64,000 nucleotides of DNA from Diplosphaera chodatii (taxonomy: Eukaryota; Chlorophyta; Trebouxiophyceae; Prasiolales; Stichococcaceae), in assembly GCA_032358165.1 (NCBI GenBank), contig JAALGY010000001.1:930001-994000 (forward strand), in the 5' to 3' direction. Both the position numbers and the translations under genes were made by a program. Below are positions 49,319 to 60,110 of this stretch, one piece after another. A model generated the notes under the pieces. That model did not search any database. It was not told the DNA's origin and saw nothing but the letters and a program-made list of their open reading frames with translations. Each line of letters starts with the position of its first letter. The stretch's first letter is position 1.

Positions 49319-50359
49319 TCAGCTGACGCACAACGAAGGTAGCGACCCACAGCAGTGGAGTTCATGCAGCAGGCCAAGCTCTACTGTGCACTGTAATCTT
49401 GGTCACAAGCGTCCACCGAGGGTTACCTGTCCGGATCTGCATCATACAAGCATACGTTGTGATATTGCGTTATAGCCTGGTGCTTGTGACACTGCAAAAT
49501 GCAGGTTGGCATTGCCCTGCTACAGCACATACACATGGCGCGCACCGTCAATGCGATGCTCATACGTGGCATGTTCGCATACATCCTTGGCCCCGTGGCC
49601 GTGTGCCAACGCGCTGACATTGGCTACAGATGCACTGGTATGCAGCAACGCTGCGGCAGCCCAACCTGGCCAATCCCCCGTCTGCATCCCGAACTTCGGG
49701 GTGGGGCACCTACTGCCAGTAGTTATTTGTACCCCTCCTTTTGCTACAGTTGTGCCATACTACGTTGCCTGCTATCGTCTCAAGGCTCAGTGCAATGCCG
49801 AAGCTGGTGATAAGTGTGTTGGGGGATGCGAGTTTCAGCCAGCCCTGTCGTACTTGGGAGTAGCACATTCATCCGGCCACATCGCTCACCATGCTGCCCA
49901 CATCGCTTCAGCTGATCAGCAGCATCAGTTATCAATTACTACCATCTACAGTGCCGTGCATTCCATGCCCCTCCACTCCGACACCCACGTGACATGCCAG
50001 CTCATGACACATCAGCAGCCAGCATTCGCAAGAAATGCTACTGCATGAATGGAAACGCTGCAAATTTGCAATTGTACAGCTTACTTCTCATGGCAGTCGT
50101 GACGTGATCTGCAAACACATCCTGGCCGCGTTACAGCTGGATAACTTAACAGCTCTAACTGGACCTGCACAAGCACTGCATGCAAAATTGCATTCCGCAG
50201 CTTCGAACCGGGACTTGTCACCACGGCAATAGTCGAGGCTTGACAGCGTTTCAGTTGGCCATTCAGAGCGTCTGCGTATATCCGGAATTGTGATTTCTCC
50301 CGCGTTGGTGGGTGCATAGGGCGCCGGTCACCACCTGTGGGGGTGCAGGCTATGCGGCG
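49319..50359. promoter_or_regulatory. Divergent spacer between the exchanger and gluconokinase
   Basis: About 1 kb lies between two outward-facing genes. It must hold both promoters. I see no exon or conserved motif that I can defend. Confidence 0.4.
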
Positions 50360-51452
50360 ATGGGCAGCGTTGCGCCAGACCGTCCCAGAAGTCCGTCACG
50401 GACGACATACGTTATAGCAGGCGTCACAGGCAGCGGCAAGAGCACCATTGGCAAGCTGCTGGCTGCACGCCTAGGCAGCCAGTTCTTTGACGGTGATGAC
50501 TTCCACACTGCAGCAAACAAAGGTAACCACGGGGTGATCGGCGGTTGAGCAGCACTCTGTTCCGCTGGCAAAGCACGTATTGACGCATTGTGGATGTCGA
50601 TCGTAGACGCTGTCGTGCAGCCAAGATGCGTTCTGGCCAGCCGCTTACAGATGAGGACCGCATGCCGTGGCTGGCGCTGTTAGCAGAGGCCATTCGGAAG
50701 CACGCCTCAGCCGACAAGCCGACAGTGTTTGCGTGCTCGGCCCTCAAGCGGAAGTACCGGGATGTACTTGCGGCCAAGGCAGCCAGCGGCAGCCCAGCAC
50801 ACGTTTTGTTTGTGAGTTCAATCCCCCTGGCAGCCACTGGGTGCCACCCGTACACGTCAGGTGTGTTCAGCGCACAGCAAGCGGCACAGCGCAGTGCGAC
50901 CGGTTGTCTGTTTACATGCGATCTGCAGGTAGTGCTGATGCCGCCAAAAGACATCGTACGGGCGCGACTTGAGGCACGATGGAAGACAGGTCAAGCAGTT
51001 GCTGCCTGCACAGATTTGGGCAGCAAGCCGTGCACAGCGCGGACAACAACGCACAACGTGTGGGCCGCGCATGACGTTTCTACCAACATGCAGGTCAGCA
51101 CTTCATGCCGCCGTCACAGCTGGACGCACAACTTGCGGACCTGGAGCTGGAGGCGGCACCACCACCGCCAACGCAGCATCCCCTGCAGAGGGCATCTGCC
51201 ATGGGGACGGACACTCAGGCGCGCCGTCAGATTGAACGCTGCTTGCTCGTGTTTCATGTACCACCACGTGCACTAGCTGGAGCGGCCCCTGCATGTAATA
51301 GTGACAATGCAGATTATGTAGTCGGATCTGGTGTGCAGGGCGCAGAGCTGGCACCAGATGCGGCGCCACTCATCGTGATCCGGGACGTCATGCCGCCTGA
51401 CATGGTAGTCGATGCAATTCTGGCACAGTCGGCAGCCTTAGCGGCTGCATAG
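50360..51452 (+). CDS. Gluconokinase (thermoresistant GntK family)
   Basis: It phosphorylates D-gluconate to 6-phosphogluconate with ATP, feeding the pentose phosphate pathway. The exons are 50360-50522, 50621-50811, 50929-50989 and 51094-51452 (TAG). The Walker A motif GVTGSGKSTIG is followed by SQFFDGDDFHTAANKAKM, SGQPLTDEDRMPWL, VFACSALKRKYRDVL, VVLMPPKDIVRARLEAR and QHFMPPSQLDAQLADLE, all family blocks in order. The start at 50360 gives MGSVAPDRP just before the P-loop strand. The last exon carries an unusual insertion of about 65 residues between LADLE and the final VMPPDMVVDAILAQ helix. Part of that insertion may be an intron ending at the GTGTGCAG near 51339. It is the first gene after the long run of strand alternation; the next gene is on the same strand. 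Confidence 0.88.
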
Positions 51453-52718
51453 CATAGGCAGCATCACGAAAGTGTCAATAGTTGTCACAGTGGTCTGTCC
51501 TTTGTCCGTTCCCTGTATTCATGTGCCAAAGGACGAGTGCCTCCAAGACAAACACCGTGTGTGAGACTGCCGCTTCTGGCCTGCTGAAAAGCGCTCGCTG
51601 TTCTTAGACAACCTACGAGACAGCAAGGTACCCAGTACCACATGCCGGCTGCAAGGTGCCTTTATTTGCAAATGACCTAGTGTCGTCAGTTCTATTCTCG
51701 CAGTCGTCAGATGTGCGAGTGTAATAGTGCACAGAGGGCTCCTGCTGAGTGAAATCGCTGGTAGCCTCGCAAAACCACCTCTTGTTGTTGAGAGCGACGC
51801 AGTACGGCATCACTGCTCTAGCCGGACGCGAAGGGTCGCAGGCGCCGCACGGCAGGGGCGCGGACACATAGATGCAAACTTCCACTACTCTGGTAAACAA
51901 GCGATGGACCTTCTGAAGTCACCAACTTGTGGAGTCATCTCAATACAGACTTGCTGAAGGTATCGCGCGCTCGAGCGTGTCGCTGTATGTCTGACTGAAA
52001 TGCGGTCCAGTCGGACATCCGTGTGAAGTGCATGAAGTTCAGTGCGTGGGCCACCCGGCCCCTGTGTTTCTGATGTCATGCTCGGTTGTGTGGACTTGCC
52101 ACATGCCCTGCGCTCTAGTCGCAGGCGATTGGCTTTGCATGCTCCTCTCTGTGTTCCCAGGACTCGACCTATCTGGAACAACGCACGCATGGCTGTTTGA
52201 GACTTGAGACGCATGTAGATGTCATCAAACAATGGATGCTAGCAGGCTGTGCCTGGGAAATGTCGGTGTGGCACACCATCGGGTGGCTGTGCGTGCAGGG
52301 GTCGGTGCACCTCTGTGCACCTTCCAACGATCGATTTGCTGCGCTGCAGGTGCATAACAGCCTGCACATCTGCAGCATCTGGCGTGGGTATCAGCAGAGA
52401 AGTGTCCCGTCACAAAGGCAGCAGGGGTTGCACAGCCACTGGAACCGAGTCAGGCGCAGCAGGAGGCCCAGTGGAGATATTGTTAGTCAGGGCAGGCACA
52501 CAGCCCAGCATCGCCATGCCGTTGCAGTGCTGAGTTGGAGGCACCGGGTTGCTGCTCTCGGGCTTATCCGGCTCAGCAGCTGGCCAGGCGCCGCACAGCA
52601 GGCCAGCTGTGGAGCTGCGGCACCTCACTGCATTCCAGCTCTGCCAGCAGCCGCAGGCAGGTCGGCGGCGGCCGTAGGCAGCGCCCGCCAGCAGCGGCAG
52701 GGCCTCGGGAGCCGCTGC
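51453..52718. other. Region upstream of the glutaredoxin-DUF547 gene
   Basis: These 1.27 kb hold open frames on both strands, but none matches a family. Some of it may be 5' exons coding a targeting peptide for the next gene. No RNA gene or repeat is seen. Confidence 0.4.
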
Positions 52719-55700
52719 ATGCCAGCAACACAGCAACTCATGCCTGGCAGCAAAGTGCATGACATGCAAGCCGGTGGCTTTGCGGTGCGGGCCATCAGCA
52801 GCCTGCAGCATGAGGACTCGATTGCCAGCAGCGTGGGCGCAGCTGCGCGCCAGCTGCCCGTGGCCCTGATCACCACCACTGGCTGCCAATTCTGCAACCA
52901 GGTGCACACCTTGCTACCTTTGTGCTGATAAACGTTTGGCTGTTAAAATGTCTGGCACAGAAACAGCATCTGACAGTATCCAGGGTGTGTACGGGACAGC
53001 AGCACCAACACATGACAGTGCCTGCAGGCAAAGGCAGCTCTAGAAGATGCAGAGATCGCGTACGAGGAAATCGACCTGGGGCAATACCCCAAGCTGCTGA
53101 CAGAGGTCAAGCAGGCGACCGGCCGCGTCACAGTGCCGCAGGTGCTCCTGCAGCACTGCACGCATGTCACCAGTGCATCTGTACACCTCTGCACACAGGC
53201 TGCCTGCTAATGTTTGCAAGATTGTCAAGTCCAGAGTGCAGCACAATTCTAGGGCATGCATATCAACGAGGCGACCTGCCGTCCAACAGGTGTTTCTGGG
53301 TGGCCTGCTGATCGGCGGCGCGGAGGAGCTGCAGGCAGCGCTGTCAGACGGCAGCTTCAAAGATGCGCTGGACGGCAGCAACGAGCCCGCGCTGCCCGCA
53401 GACCTGCGCGAGGCTGTGGACCGCACCCTCGCCCAGCAGCCAGCGGTAGGCCCTACTAGGTGTCACGCAATACCGTTGCAAAGTGCAATGCACTTGGGAA
53501 GCGTTCTCATGGATGACAGCGCATTCCTACTGAGAACAGCCAGTCTGCGCCAGTACGCCGCTGGCCAGATCATCTGCGTCTGCCTTGGTCATGTGGCTCC
53601 TGCGCATCTCTTTCATGCATGTCCACCCGAGTTTTGCAATCACATCTTCCCTCAAAGCATTCAAACTTTGCATTCTCATATTGAAACAGGCAGCCGTCCC
53701 ACGGCCACTCTTGCCTGATGGAATGAGCGAGGAGCGGTACAGCCATCTGCAGAGCATCGCAAACAGGATTGGCGAAGGGTGAGGACAGCTGCCCCTTGCT
53801 ACCACTGAGCACATGCTGCATTGACCTGCACTGCTGCAAAGTGATGCTGGCTTAGTCATGACTGACAGCCTGCGGTACAGACTTACAACGCGCACACTAT
53901 CACGCCGCAGCCATTCCTGTGTCGTGGCGATGCTGGCATCAGCTGTTATGCTGACCTGCAAACTGACCTGCAACATGCTGTTATCAGCTGGCAGCAGGTT
54001 GTGCCAGCATGATCTGCAGCCACTGCTCATTCAGGTTGTGCATGAGTCATCACGAGGTGGCCTGATGGAGTGTCCTGACACATCTGCAGGCTGTTGCCAA
54101 ACGGCAACCGGATGTTCACCCTGGCAGAGGGCGGCGAGTGGCTGCGGCGAGCACGCGTGACGCCCTCACCAGACGCAGGCCTGGGCCTGCTGTCCGACCT
54201 GCAGCGCGCGCACCTGCTCTTCGTTGCAGATGGCTCGGGTGCCGACCTGGCCACAGTGGAGCCAGGTGGGCTGGCAACTGTCATGCATGCATTGGAAGGG
54301 GTTCTATGTCAGATGCAGCAGGCCGGCCTCCTCCCTGAGGGGCTATGCAGTGCATCTTCTGCGGTTTGAGGCAGTCTCACTGTTGATGTGACGTCACTGT
54401 GCATTGTGACGTACAAGTGTGCCGAAATTGTCGTCAGCTGAGCTGGTTGCTGCATGCACGAGGCAAGGTTCTGAAGCCAGGCATCAGCTTGACTGCACGC
54501 AGGCATGGGGGCGCCACCGTCAGCAGGCACGGTGCTGCAACTGGTGGATGATGCACCGCATGCGGGATGGGGAGAGTGCCTGAATGTGCAGGTGCCATGG
54601 TATGGCGATGCACACCCCGCCTCGCAGGTGAGCAAGGACTGTGCGCGTATAAGCACTCTCAATGGTTTTGGATGACTGTTTCAGGCATCATCAGGCCTTG
54701 GCTTGTGATTCTGTCCAATGCTTTTTGATGGCACCTGCTTACATCACAGTCGGGACCACGCTGCAGGTGGCAGAGGGCCTGCGGACGCTCATATCTGGCC
54801 TGTATGGCAAGCATCTTGCGGCAGATGGCCGCGGTGTGGATTATGCCAGTCTTGCACACGACGAGGGCTTCCGGGACTACATCACTGCTTCCGCAGAGCT
54901 GACAAAGGTTTGCAACTGCATGCGCTGTGCCTGCCTTCACACTTACTGCAAGCGTGATTGCAGGATAGCCTGGACCCTTATATCATCAGCTAGAGGCTGT
55001 TTCCAGTGTCTGCCACAGGTGGACCTGACATATCTGGACAGACGAGAGCTGACGGCATTCTTCATCAACATCTACAATGCGCTGGTCATCCATGGCATGG
55101 TGCTGTTCGGCCCAGCCGACTCGACCCTCAAGCGGTACGTTCTGCCACACTCTAGCACAAATGCAGCACGCAGTGTCGTCTCTAGTGCCGCCTGGTTCAG
55201 TGTGACGATCTCGACAGCAATGCTGCTATGATCAAGCACAGCACACTATGGGCTCTATGCTCTGACCTGCCTGTCCTGATGGCAGCTCATGCGACCCCTT
55301 TGTCCTGCATGCTCAGGCTGGCATGGTTCTCCGCTGTGCGGTACAACATCGGCGGCATGGAGTTCAGCTGCAACGACATCGAGCACGGCGTGCTGCGGGG
55401 CAACGCGCCCAGCCCCGCGTCCCTGGGCGTCCTCCTGGGCCGCCCCCGCTGGGCCAGCAACACCTTCAAAAAGAAGGACCCGCGCGCCCGCCTGGTAAGG
55501 TCCCACACGTCAACCGCTGCCAGTTCAGTGATACACCCGACAGTCAGAGATGGCCTCTCAGAAATGCTGTAGTCGTGATGCTGATATGGAGTCGTAGGGC
55601 CCCTATCCTGAAGCTGACTGCAAGCTGAGTCATGAGCAACTTGACGGTGCAGGCAGTGCAGCCCATGGACAAGCGCGTCCACTTTGCGCTGGTGTGTGGT

Positions 55701-56337
55701 GCGAAGAGCTGCCCGCCCATCCGCGTGTACACGCCCGAGGAACTGGACGAAGGCCTAGATGCAGCCGCCGCCGCCTTTTGCGAGGGTGTGTCACACGTTG
55801 GACGCCTGCATGTTGCACCGGCTGTAAACATCCACCATCCAGGCTCTGCTTGCAGCTTCATTGCTGCATGAGTGTGCGCACGGACGCTTCTGTGCTGCAG
55901 GGGAGGTGAATGTGGATCACGAAGGCCGAAGTGTGGCGCTGTCCATGATCTTCAAATGGTATGCAGACGACTTTGGGCCGCCCGATGTGGTGCGCGCACA
56001 TCTCTAACATCTGGTCTTGTTTGAATGTGGCGGCCTTCCGAGCGGCACGGTTGCAGTGCCTAAGCCTTGGTGCACATCGGTGTCTCAGGGTGCTACTGAG
56101 GTGAATCACCTGATTTGCACTTTGTGACAAGTTGCTGTGCTGAGCCCAACCTGCTGCTGACTCTGGGCTTGACATGCTGTACAGATGCTCCCATGGCTGC
56201 TGCGCTTCCTGCCAGACGGCCCAGCGCACGAGCTCGAGGACCTGCTCGCACACCTGGGCCCCGAAAATGTCAAGATCTCCTACAAGCCATACGACTGGTC
56301 ACTCAACAACAGCGGGGAGCCGCAGGAGGATGGTTGA
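52719..56337 (+). CDS. Glutaredoxin-DUF547 fusion protein
   Basis: Twelve exons join in frame to 578 residues: 52719-52901, 53028-53141, 53290-53445, 53690-53778, 54090-54349, 54503-54627, 54767-54907, 55019-55134, 55317-55494, 55653-55785, 55901-55989 and 56185-56337 (TGA). The N-terminal glutaredoxin has the active site CQFC (Cys56, Cys59), IAYEEIDLGQYPKLL, RVTVPQVFLGGLLIGGAEEL. Residues about 150-265 fill the place where plant homologues carry a DEP domain, but the match is weak. The C-terminal DUF547 is clear: YLDRRELTAFFINIYNALVI, LAWFSAVRYNIGGMEFSCND, IEHGVLRGN, RVHFALVCGAKSCPPIRVY, FKWYADDFG and LGPENVKISYKPYDWSLN. Biochemical activity of DUF547 is unknown. The start at 52719 is the nearest ATG; the same frame is open far upstream, so a longer N-terminus is possible. 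Confidence 0.9.
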
Positions 56338-57579
56338 GACCTGAGGAATGTGCAGGTTTGATCCGTGCTTCCAGCACATGTGGCAGCATCAGGACAGCCT
56401 TTGTCAGGGCCGATACAGTACGGGCTGCAGCATCAGCCGTTGGCCACTCAACTAGAGCAAGCGCAACACCTTCCAGGTGGCACGCAGGGAAACGAAGCAT
56501 CCTGGTTTGGTATGCGACATTGGCTATGACGGGCCCCCTTCATGACAAGTGGCTTAAGGGCGACTTGGTTCGTTTACTCGCAGCATATTTCGCATGTTTG
56601 CGCCGGTAATCCTCCGCCGTCAGAGTGTCGCACTGCTGCAGCGTGCACACTGCAGGTTTCTTCATGGTGCAATCCTGTTTTGACACGGTGTTTATGTACC
56701 GTACCCTCTGACTGCTTGCACATCTTACAAAACTTGCACCCCTAGCACAATTGGCTGGTCAGATACCCCACTATAACTGCTTGGTGTTACCAGGACCATC
56801 GTGTAAGCATCGCTGCATGTTTACCCACACTGAGCCAGACCGCTTTCGGCGAAACAACTGCATGATGGCTGCGCAGCCGTCGGCAGCTGATGTGCATGGC
56901 TTATGCCAAATGCTGTGAATTTCATATTTACGTATACCGCATGATGAAGTGAGGCTGCTGCTTATGTGTCTTCAGTGTGCACGGTCGCACTGGGGGTTTG
57001 GCTGGGCCTCTTGCTGTTGGCTGGCTCTCGAAACAATGGGCGTTCGCAGTAGCGAGACGCGAGTTTGGCCCCGATGGCTGTGAAGGGCAACACTAGACAA
57101 GGGAGAGCTTTCGTCCGTGGTCGTATCCTCCCCCCCATGGTGCGTAAATGCACATCACTGTGGTACTTAAGGCAACTTTGCCACCTCGTGTCCAAACGCT
57201 GCCAAAGTCGTGCCAGGTGCTTTTCGGACGTTCGCAAGCATCAGTGCAAAGTTTCACCGCGATTGGCAAGCCTGGTGCAACCGTGCCACCTGATGCTCGT
57301 TCCACGAAGACTGCAATGCTCTTGTTTCGCGTGCCCCACCCCGTCATTGGAAAAACGCATTACTTCACTATCCTGGTACAATGTGACATAAACCACGCAC
57401 TAACCTACAATGCCGCGCCGCGCGCCGTCTGCGATGCTTCAGCGTGCGCCAGCACTTGCAGTGGCTCGTGTCTGACAGCCTTGGAGTTCACCGCAACGTT
57501 TCACAACTTTCACAGCTGCTACGCTCTGACTGTCGTTCCGAAAATTTCAGGCTCGTAACTCGGTCCGGTATACACATGA
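56338..57579. other. Gene-poor interval
   Basis: These 1.24 kb have only short ORFs without family resemblance. The sequence is less GC-rich than the genes. I see no RNA gene. Confidence 0.5.
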
Positions 57580-57637
57580 GTTTGTCCCCCCCTGTAGGGG
57601 GGGGGCCAAACTAAAAACTGGCTCTCCACCTGACGAC

Positions 57638-57669
57638 TAGGGGTAGTTAAAGAACTTTAACTACCCCTA
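57638..57669. repeat. Perfect 15-bp inverted repeat (hairpin)
   Basis: Arm TAGGGGTAGTTAAAG at 57638-57652 and its exact reverse complement at 57655-57669 are separated by AA. A second C6-TGTA-G6 palindrome lies just upstream near 57585-57600. Both sit at the left side of the LINE remnant. Confidence 0.9.
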
Positions 57670-58880
57670 TGAAGACCTTTCCATCATCGCCACGTGGCTG
57701 GCGCGTGACATCCATACTAATAATTTCCATGTGATGGTGTCCTCACGGGACTCTACTAGGACCTCATTTTCGGGACTTTCCGTCACGCGTGAACGCCTGT
57801 GTGGGCCGGCGCGCCCCTCATGACGCATGATAATTCAGAGTTCGCCCGTTCCTGCTGACGGGCGCACGCCACGGGCGTGTTTGCCGCGCGGCGTCATGGG
57901 CCGGCTTCTGACGGAAGGCTAATGACGGGCTAACTCAGCGCTATTACCACCTAATTTCACATGCCCTTTCCAAGCCTCTCCTTTCAGCGCCGGCCGTCGG
58001 AACGACGGGGTCGTTTACTAGTAATAAGTAACCTACACAGCATCGGGCACGCGGTGGCCCAAGGCATCGCAATGACGCAGCACAACAGGCTGCTCACCCA
58101 CCTGAAACGAAGATGGCCGGATTGGGACGTCCGAGTCCTCCCTCTGGTGTTTGGCTCGTTTGGCACCGTGAGAACGGAGACGGAGCAACACCTCAGCACC
58201 CTGGGGGTAGATGGTCATCATGAACTCAAGGGTCTGCTGGAGACCGTGCACACCTACAGCATCGAGTACACGGTGAAGATCCTGCAGGTGCACAAGGAGC
58301 CCAGCAGCTTTGCCACTGTCACGGAGACACGCAAACGCAAGGCCATGCAAACCCCAAAGCGGCGCAAGTATCAGAAGCGGTCCAAGCGAAGAAAGGGTCA
58401 CCAGCATGGCGCGGACTCAAGCACAGAGGATTGGAGCAGCGAGGTGACACCGCAGAGCGGGTCCCAGCCCTGCCACTCAATGCGAACTAGATCCAGCAAG
58501 AGGGTGGCGCACGATGCTGACCTTCATGGCACTGCTGCCCCCGAACTACAGCGCACCCGCAGACGCAGGATCACAGGAGCCTGTCACGCTGCTGAACCCT
58601 CCGCAGTGATTTCTACACTGGTCGTGAACGACAGCGAAGAGTTTCACGTGGTCATATGTCGAACCGAGGGATGTCGCCAGAGGCCATCACCCCAAAAGAG
58701 AGCACATCAACGAAATCCGGATGGAGGGCGACCACGGAAACGCATCTGCTGCACGCTGTGTGCATGTGCAACCACGGTGCAATCGAGGGCCGAGAGGCCG
58801 GGACCGCGAGAACCGGATTAGTCAACATTTGAAATCTTATTGGGCCGGCAACACCGGCCGACCACCCCTTCCTGGGTCTA

Positions 58881-58910
58881 CACTTTCACTTTCACTTTCA
58901 CTTTCACTTT
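58881..58910 (+). repeat. (CACTTT)5 tandem hexanucleotide
   Basis: Five perfect copies of CACTTT occupy this stretch. The position just after the LINE-like ORF fits a microsatellite-type 3' tail of a non-LTR element. Confidence 0.95.
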
Positions 58911-59318
58911 CGGACTTGGGGTGTGCTGCTCCTACGATCACACCTTGTAAGCAGTTGCTGTTAGTACACAGCCACTTCAGCTGCCATTGCCCTCATCGCT
59001 GGGGGCCATACAACTCTGTGGCTGTCTGTCTGCTAGCTCTGGTCGAGCCCTTTGCTGTGTAGCCTCTGCTGGCACCACCGGGTGCTAGAGAGCTGACTGC
59101 ACCCACAGCCAATTCGAAATTTGTCCAGCACGGCTGTGTAGATCGAAGAGGCCCGCTCGATGAAGTTCAGCGGTGATCAGCTTTGCCCCTGGTAATCAAG
59201 GTTCGAGCCTCACAGCCCCGCGCGTCTGTGTAGCAGAGCAACAGCCACAGGAGCTTGTCGCAAGATCGTATCATCAAGCTGGTAGCAGGGCGACGGCCTC
59301 AGAGGGCTGCCTAAAAAG
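58911..59318. other. Spacer upstream of the prolyl 4-hydroxylase
   Basis: About 0.4 kb has no ORF or RNA gene. The gene it precedes lacks introns, so this segment may be a recruited promoter. Confidence 0.4.
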
Positions 59319-60110
59319 ATGCAGCGGCACTGTGGGTGCCTTGGCACGGTGCCGCTCCCACCAGCAGCAGTCCGCTGCACAGTGTTGCTCCTGTTGACAG
59401 CAGCATGCAGTGGTCTGGGCTGGCAGCCGCACGACCGAAACGAGGGCAGCGAAGTATCTACGAGCGCCGAGTGGCACGGAGTGGTGGAACAGATCAACTG
59501 GCGGCCACGCGCATTTCGATTTAGGAATTTCCTGACGCCTGCAGAGTGCGACTTCTTGATTGAAAAGGCGAAGCCTTACCTCAAGAACTCGACGGTGCTG
59601 GACAATAAGTCGCACCGACCGACGCCGAGCAAAGTGCGCACCAGCGCTGGAATGTTCTTCCGCAGAGGCGAGAATGCAGTGTTGCGGAACATTGAGCAGC
59701 GTATTGCCAAGGTCACGCACCTGCCGGTGGAGCATGGCGAGGGCATGCAGGTGCTTAACTACCACCACGGGCAGGAGTACCAGCCGCATCATGACTTCTT
59801 CCACGATGGGTTCCCTGACCGGGGCTCAGGCCAGCGCATCGCCACCGTCCTCATGTACCTGACCACGCCAGAGGAGGGTGGAGAAACAGTGTTCCCACTG
59901 GGACGGCCCCACATGCGAGGGGACGGCTGGTCAGACTGCGCCAGGAAGGGGCATGCTGTCAAGGCAACCAGGGGGGATGCCGTATTCTTTTGGGCGTTGA
60001 AGCCTGATGGGACCAAGGACCGCTCCAGCCTGCACGGCAGCTGCCCCACGCTGCAGGGGGAGAAATGGAGCGCCACCAAGTGGATACATGTTCAGCCCTA
60101 CGGAATGTAA
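59319..60110 (+). CDS. Prolyl 4-hydroxylase, intronless
   Basis: This Fe(II)/2-oxoglutarate dioxygenase hydroxylates peptidyl proline in secretory-pathway proteins such as algal cell-wall glycoproteins. A single uninterrupted ORF of 263 residues starts with a hydrophobic signal peptide or anchor (VRCTVLLLLTAAC). The catalytic domain shows FRNFLTPAECDFLI, RTSAGMFFRRGE, VLNYHHGQEYQPHHDFF with the HxD pair His157/Asp159, RIATVLMYLTTPEEGGETVF, then distal His239 (SSLHGSCPTL) and Lys249 (GEKWSATKWIHV), which binds 2-oxoglutarate. All iron and cosubstrate residues are intact and the length is full. The absence of introns is odd here, where other genes average an intron every 100-150 bases; a retrocopy origin is likely. 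It lies 0.4 kb after the LINE remnant. Confidence 0.94.
   Translation: MQRHCGCLGTVPLPPAAVRCTVLLLLTAACSGLGWQPHDRNEGSEVSTSAEWHGVVEQINWRPRAFRFRNFLTPAECDFLIEKAKPYLKNSTVLDNKSHRPTPSKVRTSAGMFFRRGENAVLRNIEQRIAKVTHLPVEHGEGMQVLNYHHGQEYQPHHDFFHDGFPDRGSGQRIATVLMYLTTPEEGGETVFPLGRPHMRGDGWSDCARKGHAVKATRGDAVFFWALKPDGTKDRSSLHGSCPTLQGEKWSATKWIHVQPYGM

Larger units (their letters stand above)
57580..58910 (+). mobile_element. 5'-truncated non-LTR retrotransposon (LINE) remnant
   Basis: An intronless ORF of 286 codons (57961-58821) has VAQGIAMTQHNRLLTHLKRR then WPDWDVRVLPLVFGSFGTVR. This resembles the short region after the reverse transcriptase in plant and algal LINE ORF2 proteins, where the residue pattern is (L)xxRWPDWxVxxxxLxFGxxGxxR. 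A basic Lys/Arg-rich stretch and a Cys/His-containing tail (HVVICRTEGC, RICCTLCAC) follow. Directly after the ORF comes a simple repeat tail, (CACTTT)5. No reverse-transcriptase palm motif is present, so the copy is 5'-truncated, as is usual for LINEs. The left limit is set where composition changes and inverted repeats start; it is approximate. Confidence 0.55.

Noticed and set aside
51613..51900. 95-codon minus-strand ORF with several cysteines
   Set aside because: No repeat or known motif, and no splice sites linking it to other coding sequence.
52410..52907. 165-codon minus-strand ORF opposite the first glutaredoxin exon
   Set aside because: The plus strand codes an intact glutaredoxin active site that splices in frame to the rest of the gene; the minus ORF has no family resemblance.
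57148..57558. 136-codon plus-strand ORF before the LINE remnant
   Set aside because: No recognisable motif and no neighbouring exon; length is possible by chance.
59190..59225. tRNA-like GGTTCGAGCC (T-loop) sequence
   Set aside because: The flanking bases do not form a T-stem, and no anticodon or D arm can be drawn around it.
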